From Candidatus Kaiserbacteria bacterium CG10_big_fil_rev_8_21_14_0_10_47_16 (GTDB lineage: Bacteria; Patescibacteriota; Minisyncoccia; Phycocordibacterales; UBA918): a DNA stretch of 55,285 bases. The stretch is from positions 86,177-141,461 of the forward strand of contig PFBI01000006.1 in the NCBI GenBank assembly GCA_002773395.1. The letters run 5' to 3'. The translations under genes and the position numbers were made by a program. How positions within the stretch are numbered: position 1 is the first letter of the stretch; every line of letters begins with the position of its first letter. Shown piece after piece: positions 46,625 through 55,285 of the stretch. The notes under the pieces are model-generated. The model was not told the origin of the DNA. It did not search any database and saw nothing but the letters and a program-made list of their open reading frames with translations.

Positions 46625-47041
46625 TTACTCCGTTGTCTCCCCATCAAAGTGTTCCTCCCCTTTCAATGCATCTGCTTTTGTTTTGTGAATCGTACCGTCT
46701 TTATGTTCTGGGGGTGAGTAGAGTGAGTAGAGTTTCAGAGGTTCTGTGCTGCTCGTGTTTATAAAATTGTGTCGTGTCCCAGCAGGAACAACAATCGCGC
46801 AGCCGTCACCAATTTTTGTTTCTTCACCATTTAATACCGCAAGTCCTTCCCCTGCTTCAATACGAATAAACTGAGCGTGCCCTTCGTGTACTTCTGCTCC
46901 AATGTCGTCATTTGGTGCAATACTCATGAGGACAAGCTGTGTGTTCTTTGAAGTATAGAGAACCTTCCGAAAATTTTCATTTTCAAGAGTATCCTTCTCA
47001 ATATTTGTGATGTATCCGTGCATATAAATATATTTTAACAT
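46625..47041 (-). CDS. cupin-domain protein
   Basis: DDIGAEVHEGHAQFIRIEAGEGLAVLNGEETKIGDGCAIVVPAGTRHNFINT. Confidence 0.9.
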   Translation of the reverse strand: MLKYIYMHGYITNIEKDTLENENFRKVLYTSKNTQLVLMSIAPNDDIGAEVHEGHAQFIRIEAGEGLAVLNGEETKIGDGCAIVVPAGTRHNFINTSSTEPLKLYSLYSPPEHKDGTIHKTKADALKGEEHFDGETTE

Positions 47042-47086
47042 ACTCCTGTTCTACGGTATGATGTCACCACTTCGTGAAGCGATTAG

Positions 47087-47173
47087 GGAGGGTTCGCATA
47101 GTGGTCTAGTGCGCCGCCTTGGAAAGGCGGTAAGGGAGCAATCCCTTCGAGGGTTCAAATCCCTCACCCTCCG
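47087..47173 (+). tRNA. tRNA-Ser(GGA)
   Basis: GGAGGGT/ACCCTCC; CCGCC-TTGGAAA-GGCGG; long variable arm AAGGGAGCAATCCCTT; T-arm GAGGGTTCAAATCCCTC. Confidence 0.92.
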
Positions 47174-47193
47174 CAAAAATATAATTAAGAAAA

Positions 47194-47213
47194 CCCCGTC
47201 TGGTGTGACGGGG
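47194..47213. terminator. bidirectional terminator
   Basis: CCCCGTC-tggtgt-GACGGGG with A/T-rich flanks. Confidence 0.7.
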
Positions 47214-47243
47214 CTTCTCCTAAATGCGCGGCGGCAAGAACTG

Positions 47244-47384
47244 TTATTCTGGCGGACCCCAACCGGAGCCTTTGAAGGGGTTGTCGTCGGCCGACGACTT
47301 GGGGGACTTCCCTATCACGATCTTGGCTGCAATGGCGACAACCACCACAGCCGCAATGATCGCGCCGATAATGAGCGGGTCCAT
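47244..47384 (-). CDS. 46-aa small membrane protein
   Basis: MDPLIIGAIIAAVVVVVAIAAKIVIGKSPKSSADDNPFKGSGWGPPE; SD ggaaaggag; not in ORF track. Confidence 0.65.
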   Translation of the reverse strand: MDPLIIGAIIAAVVVVAIAAKIVIGKSPKSSADDNPFKGSGWGPPE

Positions 47385-47437
47385 GGTTTTTCTCCTTTCC
47401 ACGGCTGTTCAACAGCCCCTAGAGTACCACCACTACA

Positions 47438-47485
47438 CATCCATGTCACGCAGGATGCGGATGCGGTCTTGAGCAGGTGGATGCG
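47438..47485 (-). pseudogene. duplicated 3' tail of htpX
   Basis: Encodes THPPAQDRIRILRDMDV*, near-identical to HtpX C-terminus THPPAQDRIRILRGME*. Confidence 0.75.
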
Positions 47486-47490
47486 TCTTT

Positions 47491-48828
47491 TTAAACTTCC
47501 TTTGTTGCCTCCTTTTTTAAACTAAATAGAGAAAGTAACTTTGAACTCTTCTCTTTTCTTGGCTGAATATCGTATAGTCTGTAATCCGCTGAACTGCCAA
47601 CAAACTCATGTGCAACTATGGACACATCATATTTTTTCGTGAGTTTGTCCAAATGTGTTAATGAGTTTTTGTCTTTATTTGAGAACCCGAGATATATCCT
47701 TCCCTGCGGTTTTAAGTATTCTTCAACATTTTCAAAGAAACGATCTAGTACATTGAACCCATCAGTCGAAACACTGTTCATGAGCCGTGTATGGTTATCT
47801 TTAATTTTTTCTTGGTGGAATGGCGGGTGAAAAAATATTACATTGGCTTTTTCCTGACCTACCGCTGTGAATACCGATCCTTCTCGCACATCAACATTTT
47901 TGAGTTTAAATCGTGCAACATTTTCTTTAGTGTTTGCAACTGCGGCAGGGTTGATATCTACGCTAATGACTTTCTTTGCTCCATTCAAAGCACCTAGAAT
48001 TCCAAGATTCCCCGGACCGCAGCCGATATCAAAAATGACCTTATCTTTACAAAGATCTTTTGTAATATGTTTTGCAAACGTCAGGGAGCTTCTGAAGCGA
48101 TTGGGCGGGTACACGTCGGGGTACACAACCCATTCACGATCTGCATAGAGAATATTAAACTTTTCATCGTACTGCTTCATATTTTCATAAATACCCTCCG
48201 AGCTAAGTGCCGGGTAATAGCTTTTATTGATATATCCAACCTCGTCGTACTCAGCGGTTATCTTATCGAGCATACTCAGTGCTTCTTCTGCGTCTTTTGC
48301 ATAGTAGATATGCTCAGGGAGTTTGTCCCAGTACAATCCTTCTTCTTTCACTCGATTGCATAGATCTTTATACAGCTCCGCCATAGGCGAAACAATAATG
48401 ACCGGTCGATTTTCTTTACCCAAAAATTGATTGATATGTACATCGAGGACTTCATGTAGTGTCCCAAGGCCCCCTGCCAAAGCAATAAAAACATCCGCCA
48501 AATCAGTTAAGCGGCGAATGCGCAGATTGTATGAACTGAAGCCTTCCCAGTTTGAAAACCAAGGATATATCTCTGCTTCATAGTCCTTCAGTCCAACCCC
48601 ATAGACTTCTCCCCCAGCCTCATAGGCGACCCTTCCTGTCACACCCATTAGACCTGCCTTAGAAGCTCCGTTTACAAGCACAAAGTCTCTTTGTGCGATT
48701 CCTTTTGCGATCGATGTTGCATCTCTTAAGTATTTCTCGTTCTCAGTATCATTACCTGAACACATGAGTGTCACATGATATTTAAATCCGAGTTTCTTTT
48801 TTTCTTCTACACTAATCATTGTATGCAC
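47491..48828 (-). CDS. LOG-like (TIGR00730-type) domain fused to SAM-dependent methyltransferase
   Basis: N: NGASKAGLMGVTGRVAYEAGG...ADVFIALAGGLGTLHEVLD; C: VIFDIGCGPGNLGILGALNGAKKVISVDINPAAV...VIFFHPPFHQE. Confidence 0.8.
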   Translation of the reverse strand: MHTMISVEEKKKLGFKYHVTLMCSGNDTENEKYLRDATSIAKGIAQRDFVLVNGASKAGLMGVTGRVAYEAGGEVYGVGLKDYEAEIYPWFSNWEGFSSYNLRIRRLTDLADVFIALAGGLGTLHEVLDVHINQFLGKENRPVIIVSPMAELYKDLCNRVKEEGLYWDKLPEHIYYAKDAEEALSMLDKITAEYDEVGYINKSYYPALSSEGIYENMKQYDEKFNILYADREWVVYPDVYPPNRFRSSLTFAKHITKDLCKDKVIFDIGCGPGNLGILGALNGAKKVISVDINPAAVANTKENVARFKLKNVDVREGSVFTAVGQEKANVIFFHPPFHQEKIKDNHTRLMNSVSTDGFNVLDRFFENVEEYLKPQGRIYLGFSNKDKNSLTHLDKLTKKYDVSIVAHEFVGSSADYRLYDIQPRKEKSSKLLSLFSLKKEATKEV

Positions 48829-48849
48829 AATTATATCTACTCATGCAGA

Positions 48850-49743
48850 TTACTCCATCCCTCGCAGGATGCGGATGCGGTCTTGTGCGGGTGGGTGCGT
48901 TTGGAAAAGGCCGGAAATCTTCTGCCCAATTCCCTTTTTATCTTTTCCAAATGGGTCTGCGATGAAGAGGTGCGCGGTTGCGTTGTTGGCACGCTTCATG
49001 GGACGTGCATATGCAGAAATCTTTTCAAGTGCTGAAGCAAGCCCTTCTGGGTATCGCGTTAAGAGTGCACCTGACGCATCCGCAAGGTACTCGCGCTTTC
49101 GTGAAATTGCGAGTTTGATGAGCTGCGCCGCAATCGGTGCGAGTACAATACCGACGATACCAATAATAAGAAAAACGGGGTTACGGTCGCGATTGTCGCC
49201 ACCGCCGAACATGGTCATACGTAAAAAGATATCGGCGACAATCGCGACAAACCCTGCGAGTACGACCGCAACTGTTGAAACAAGCATATCTCGGTTTCCC
49301 ACGTGTGAGAGTTCGTGAGCAATCACTCCTTCAAGCTCACTCCGGTCAAGAATCTGGAGAATACCACTCGTCACCGCAACAACAGCATGTTCTGGGTCTC
49401 GTCCTGTTGCAAAAGCGTTTGGTGCAGGGTCTTCTACGATATATACCTTCGGCATCGGAAGGCCGGCGGTAATCGCGAGATTCTCAACAACATTCCAAAG
49501 CTCACGATGCGTATCACGATCAATCGGCTTTGCACCGGTCATCTTCACCACAATCGTGTCCGAAAACCAGTAGCTTGTGACGTTCATGATAATCGCAAAC
49601 GCAACTGCGATATAGAGAATGAACGGATTTCCGATATACCACGCGATAAAGTACCCAATCGCAATAACGATAATAAGAAAGACCGTCATGAGAAGCCATG
49701 TCTTCCGAATATTTGCACCTTGTTGTGTATAGAGTGTTGCCAT
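48850..49743 (-). CDS. htpX: HtpX-like zinc metalloprotease (M48)
   Basis: GVIAHELSHVGNRDM, REYLADASGALLTRYPEGLASALEKI, THPPAQDRIRIL. Confidence 0.95.
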   Translation of the reverse strand: MATLYTQQGANIRKTWLLMTVFLIIVIAIGYFIAWYIGNPFILYIAVAFAIIMNVTSYWFSDTIVVKMTGAKPIDRDTHRELWNVVENLAITAGLPMPKVYIVEDPAPNAFATGRDPEHAVVAVTSGILQILDRSELEGVIAHELSHVGNRDMLVSTVAVVLAGFVAIVADIFLRMTMFGGGDNRDRNPVFLIIGIVGIVLAPIAAQLIKLAISRKREYLADASGALLTRYPEGLASALEKISAYARPMKRANNATAHLFIADPFGKDKKGIGQKISGLFQTHPPAQDRIRILRGME

Positions 49744-49745
49744 AC

Positions 49746-50057
49746 TTATTCAACTCCTTCTAAAAAAATCTTTTTGGTAAATCCTCCTCGCGCTTCGCGC
49801 TTCTGCTCTGCAGACTCTATAACGTCACGTTCAGTAATCTCGTACGCATTATAGAGTGCGTGAAGTACTTCGTGAACATCAGCTAATTCAGCAACAAGCT
49901 CATCCTTCTCTTGCGCCGTCGTTACTTCAGTCGCTTCTTCGACTAGCTTATCTTTGAGGGCGCGACGAAACTCATCATCGGTTAACTCTCGTACAATTGG
50001 TCGTTCTCCGTTTCCTTCAATAATCTCGGGAATGCGGTCACGTACCAATTTTTTCAT
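49746..50057 (-). CDS. MazG-like/PRA-PH-like nucleotide pyrophosphohydrolase
   Basis: KLVRDRIPEIIEGNGE...LKDKLVEEATEV...ELVAELADVHEVLHAL. Confidence 0.85.
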   Translation of the reverse strand: MKKLVRDRIPEIIEGNGERPIVRELTDDEFRRALKDKLVEEATEVTTAQEKDELVAELADVHEVLHALYNAYEITERDVIESAEQKREARGGFTKKIFLEGVE

Positions 50058-50061
50058 AGTG

Positions 50062-50622
50062 CTAGAAGCTTACTGCAACTGGTTCACGAGCTGCTTGTTC
50101 ATCTTCTGCAAGCTCGAAGTATTCGTTCGCTTGGAAGCCAAATGCTTTCCCAACCATGTTTCCAGGGAATGATTGCAAGCCAATCGTGAGGTCTCGTACG
50201 TTTGTATTGTAGAAACGTCGCGCTGCCTGAATTTTGTTTTCAGTATCAGCAAGTTCACGTTGGAGCTCAAGGAAGTTCTGGTTTGCTTTAAGGTCTGGAT
50301 AGTTTTCTGATACTGCAAAAAGCGTCTTGAGGGCGCCGGTTAGCATATTGTCTGCATCAGCCTTTGCTTGTGGACCTTCTGCGTTCATAGCGCGGGTGCG
50401 CATTTCTGTTACTTTGGCAAACGTTTCTTGTTCATGTGCCGCGTATCCCTTCACTGTTTCTACGAGGTTTGGAATAAGGTCAAAACGACGCTTCATTTGA
50501 ACATCAATGTCTGCAAGCGCTTCTTTCGTACGCTGGATAAGACGAACGAAATTATTGTAGGCATACATAACCCACAGTGCGATAACAACAACGATAGCGA
50601 TAATAATATAAAGAGTGCTCAT
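50062..50622 (-). CDS. lemA: LemA family protein
   Basis: YNNFVRLIQRTKEALADIDVQMKRRFDLIPNLVETVKGYAAHE...NQNFLELQRELADTENKIQAARRFYNTNVRDL. Confidence 0.96.
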   Translation of the reverse strand: MSTLYIIIAIVVVIALWVMYAYNNFVRLIQRTKEALADIDVQMKRRFDLIPNLVETVKGYAAHEQETFAKVTEMRTRAMNAEGPQAKADADNMLTGALKTLFAVSENYPDLKANQNFLELQRELADTENKIQAARRFYNTNVRDLTIGLQSFPGNMVGKAFGFQANEYFELAEDEQAAREPVAVSF

Positions 50623-50728
50623 AGGTACTAAATTACTATATATAAAAGTAATAAGATTATACCATAATTTGACACCCTAGCCCAGTGTTGTACCATCAAA
50701 TTAAAGACATGTTCATTGGGAGGATAGG

Positions 50729-51145
50729 ATGATCATTCTGACACAAGAAGAGGCCCTCAAGACCTTGAACAAACATGGCTACAAGTTCACGGCTCAACTG
50801 CTCGAATGGGCAGTTGAGACTGGCGTGAAAGAACTCGGTTCTGCAACTATCAATGGTAAGTATGCAGTTGGGCTCTCCGAGATTCGAGACCTGATGCTGA
50901 AAGAATTCAGAATTACTATGAATGCCATTGATTTCCATAAAGCTCTGGAAGCCATGGGAGATCCTGATACCTACTTTTATTTTGGCGGGAAACAGCATTT
51001 CAGTAACGCACAATCAGAAGGAATTAGTGTTTACGAGTATCTGCTTTATCTCTCAACGGCAGTACACAAACTTTCGAACATTGCCCGTCATGATCTGGAA
51101 AAAATCACCGAGCAATTGGTGAAATCGTTGACACGGATGGTCTAA
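50729..51145 (+). CDS. hypothetical protein (138 aa)
   Basis: SD gggagga; MIILTQEEALKTLNKHGYKFTAQ...; terminator downstream. Confidence 0.65.
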   Translation: MIILTQEEALKTLNKHGYKFTAQLLEWAVETGVKELGSATINGKYAVGLSEIRDLMLKEFRITMNAIDFHKALEAMGDPDTYFYFGGKQHFSNAQSEGISVYEYLLYLSTAVHKLSNIARHDLEKITEQLVKSLTRMV

Positions 51146-51174
51146 ACCGCCTCTTGAAGTAACGGATGGTTGCA

Positions 51175-51202
51175 AAAACGGCCCGCGCAAGCGAGCCGTT
51201 TT
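51175..51202 (+). terminator. rho-independent terminator
   Basis: AAAACGGC...GCCGTTTT ctttttaa. Confidence 0.75.
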
Positions 51203-51294
51203 CTTTTTAAGCGTCAGGTTCGTAACGGCCTCCTACCCGGGCTCGCGGTTGTGGCATTAGAAATACCGCAACATCGCTCCGCCTTACGAACGCT

Positions 51295-51320
51295 AAACTC
51301 CTGACGCAGGTCAGGAGTTT
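51295..51320. terminator. perfect hairpin downstream of groEL
   Basis: AAACTCCTGAC-gcag-GTCAGGAGTTT. Confidence 0.75.
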
Positions 51321-51328
51321 TTGATGCG

Positions 51329-52993
<1,665 letters not shown>

Positions 52994-53302
52994 TTACGTA
53001 ATAATTCCGAGAATATTTGATTCCGCTACGATACAATACGTTTCACCACCCACTTTTACTTCATCAAATCCATATTTTGAAAAGAGTACGCGGTCTCCTT
53101 CTTTCACGGTCAGTGGTACGAGCGTACCGTCATCATACTTTCCAGGGCCCGCCGCTACTACGATTCCTTGTTCTGGTTTCTCTTTACTCACCGTATCCGG
53201 GATAATGATTCCCGACGCCGATACAGTTCCCGCTTCTTCAGGCGAAAGTGGTCGGACCACAACACGATCGTAGAGCGGTGTAATTGTTGTTTTTTCAGAC
53301 AT
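52994..53302 (-). CDS. groS: co-chaperonin GroES
   Basis: [15 protein letters not shown]...SGIIIPDT...[24 protein letters not shown]. Confidence 0.95.
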   Translation of the reverse strand: MSEKTTITPLYDRVVVRPLSPEEAGTVSASGIIIPDTVSKEKPEQGIVVAAGPGKYDDGTLVPLTVKEGDRVLFSKYGFDEVKVGGETYCIVAESNILGIIT

Positions 53303-53405
53303 ACGTCCTGTGGATTATTCCAAATTACCTTATAATTGCTGGGCCATTATACTCCAAATCACACTCTTTCCAAATCGCCGGCATCATGCTACTATCGTCT
53401 ACGAC

Positions 53406-53636
53406 ATGGACATTATACGTACTATTCTTCCGTACGTGCAGATTATCCTCTCCATCTTACTCGTTGCCGCAATCCTATTGCAACAACGCGGTTCGAGCCT
53501 TGGTGGCGCTTTTGGAGGTGATAATTTTAGCGCAACATACCACAAGCGACGAGGCGCAGAACTCTTTCTCTTTCGACTATCTATTGTTCTCGGTATTCTC
53601 TTCGCGCTTTCTGCATTTCTGAATCTCGTTATTTAA
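53406..53636 (+). CDS. secG: preprotein translocase subunit SecG
   Basis: MDIIRTILPYVQIILSILLVAAILLQQRGSSLGGAFGG...RRGAELFLFRLSIVLGILF. Confidence 0.92.
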   Translation: MDIIRTILPYVQIILSILLVAAILLQQRGSSLGGAFGGDNFSATYHKRRGAELFLFRLSIVLGILFALSAFLNLVI

Positions 53637-53701
53637 CGACGGTATTGTGTAGTGTACCCATTGTACTTATCATTTTTAGTATTTTCTGATTTTCCTCTTC
53701 C

Positions 53702-55285
53702 ATGAAGCTCTCTCTACGAGGTACGGCACGTCGTACACTTATTGACCGGTTTTTTAGCTACTTCTATAGCCTGAAGACAAGTGATCGATTCCTTATGGGA
53801 ATCGCCTTTGCCGCATTCGCTGCATGTATCGTATGGTTTGGCATATCGCTCAGTGAGCGGTATCTCGTCGAAACATCCGGTCAAGGTGGTGTCCTTACTG
53901 AAGGTGTTCTCGGTACACCACGGTTTATCAACCCAGTACTTGCAGTCACCCGCGCGGACAAAGATATGTCAGCACTCATTTACTCAGGGCTCATGCAACT
54001 TGGTCCCGACGGCACTCTTGTGCCTGACATCGCAAAATCCCTCACCGTTTCTGATGACGGCCTTGTGTACAACGTCATTTTCCGTGACGATGTCACCTTT
54101 CACGATGGTGCAGCGCTCACGTCAGACGATGTTGCTTACACCATCAGTCAAATTCAGAACCCATCCCTCAATAGTCCACTCCGCGCAAGTTGGGATGGAG
54201 TATCGGTTGAAGTCATCAATGAACATGAACTCAACTTCGTCCTTTCTGCAGCATACGCTCCGTTTATCGAAAACCTCACCGTCGGTATTCTCCCCCACTA
54301 TATTTGGAAGGAAGCATCCACTGAGGAATTCCCATTTAGCCAATTCAATAGCGAACCAACAGGAAGTGGTCCATACGCGATAACAAAAGTTCTTCGTGAT
54401 CAATCAGGAATTCCTGAATCATACGTGCTCACTGCATATAAAGATTTCTACGGAACAGATCCGAAGATCGATACCTTGAACGTTCTCTTTTTCACTAATG
54501 AATCCAAGATTGTAACTGCCTTTAACGAGAAGACTATCGATAGTGTCGCCGGTCTCTCACCAGAAGCAATCGGGGCGCTCGCACTCAATGACGGTGAACA
54601 CACTGTTATCACTGCCACGCTTCCTCGCACATTTGCCGTTTTCTTTAACCAAAATAAATCAACAGCACTCCGCGACAGCACTGCTCGCAAGGCGCTCGAC
54701 GCAGCTATCGATCGCGATGAGCTGGTATCTACTATTCTTGCTGGTTACGGTACACCGATTACCACACCGATTCCTCCAGGATTTGGTATTGATCTCGAAG
54801 AAGAAAACGCACCAAAAACCGACTCTCTCGAAGATGCTCGTGAAATGCTCCGTGCCGGAGGGTGGAACATTAATCAAAGTACGGGTATTCTCGAAAAGAA
54901 AGTTGATGGTGGAGTAGTGCCGCTCAGTATTAGTATTGCGACAGCAAATACTCCCGTCTTCACCGCGACCGCAGGCTACATCGAACAAAAGTGGCGAGCG
55001 CTCGGCGTAGACGTAACGGTCAAACAATTCGAACAATCAGATCTCACGCAAGCAGTTATCCGTCCTCGAAATTATGAAGCACTGCTCTTCGGGACAGCGC
55101 TTGGACGACCGCTTGATTTTTATTCATTCTGGCATTCGTCACAACGAAGTGATCCCGGTCTCAATGTTGCGCTCTATGCCAACATCACCACCGATTCAAT
55201 TCTGACGAAGGCACGAACCGATACAGACCTAGACGCACGCAAAGACGCACTCATACGGTTCATGGCGGAGATAGAGAAGGAAACG
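53702..55285 (+). CDS. ABC transporter solute-binding protein, family 5 (truncated by window end)
   Basis: Open frame to window end: GGVLTEGVLGTPRFINPVLAVTRADKDMSALIYSGLMQLGPDGTLVPDIAKSLTVSDDGLVYNVIFRDDVTFHDG. Confidence 0.9.
   Translation, partial: MKLSLRGTARRTLIDRFFSYFYSLKTSDRFLMGIAFAAFAACIVWFGISLSERYLVETSGQGGVLTEGVLGTPRFINPVLAVTRADKDMSALIYSGLMQLGPDGTLVPDIAKSLTVSDDGLVYNVIFRDDVTFHDGAALTSDDVAYTISQIQNPSLNSPLRASWDGVSVEVINEHELNFVLSAAYAPFIENLTVGILPHYIWKEASTEEFPFSQFNSEPTGSGPYAITKVLRDQSGIPESYVLTAYKDFYGTDPKIDTLNVLFFTNESKIVTAFNEKTIDSVAGLSPEAIGALALNDGEHTVITATLPRTFAVFFNQNKSTALRDSTARKALDAAIDRDELVSTILAGYGTPITTPIPPGFGIDLEEENAPKTDSLEDAREMLRAGGWNINQSTGILEKKVDGGVVPLSISIATANTPVFTATAGYIEQKWRALGVDVTVKQFEQSDLTQAVIRPRNYEALLFGTALGRPLDFYSFWHSSQRSDPGLNVALYANITTDSILTKARTDTDLDARKDALIRFMAEIEKET

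Noticed and set aside
47058-47525. 155-aa plus-strand ORF
   Set aside because: Runs through tRNA-Ser and antisense to the better supported 46-aa small membrane ORF; product looks like translated non-coding sequence.

Overview
The window looks like a chromosomal segment of a Candidate Phyla Radiation bacterium (Patescibacteria, Parcubacteria/Paceibacteria-like; inferred from gene content, standard code 11). It holds two broad kinds of sequence. (1) Housekeeping blocks: a dcw cluster (mraZ-rsmH-ftsL-like-ftsI-murF), class I lysS, greA, mrdA/PBP2-mreD-mreC-mreB-proS, parB, pyrG-ftsX-ftsE-prfB, a type IV pilin cluster with prepilin peptidase, rseP-frr-holB-like, a second mreB, murA, a PriA-like gene, def-fmt, lemA-mazG-like-htpX, groES-groEL, secG and a truncated ABC solute-binding protein. 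(2) Accessory stretches (about 14.6-25.1 kb, 25.1-28.5 kb, 46.5-51.3 kb) with orphan small genes, tRNA fragments, partial gene duplications and strong hairpins. Most interesting candidates: a LOG-like/methyltransferase fusion gene bracketed by htpX and a duplicated htpX 3' tail; a PriA homologue that appears to lack Walker A, DEEH, SATP and QxxGRxGR motifs; a thiol/methionine redox island with a Met-rich thioredoxin and a partial msrA duplication around an inverted-repeat insert; a tRNA-Gln locus full of direct and inverted tRNA fragments next to a membrane-anchored Mrr-like nuclease; an MliC-type lysozyme-inhibitor domain protein; and a recurring small ORF plus strong SD plus hairpin-terminator cassette architecture. 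All assignments come from reading the sequence and remembered family motifs. No database search or folding program was run.
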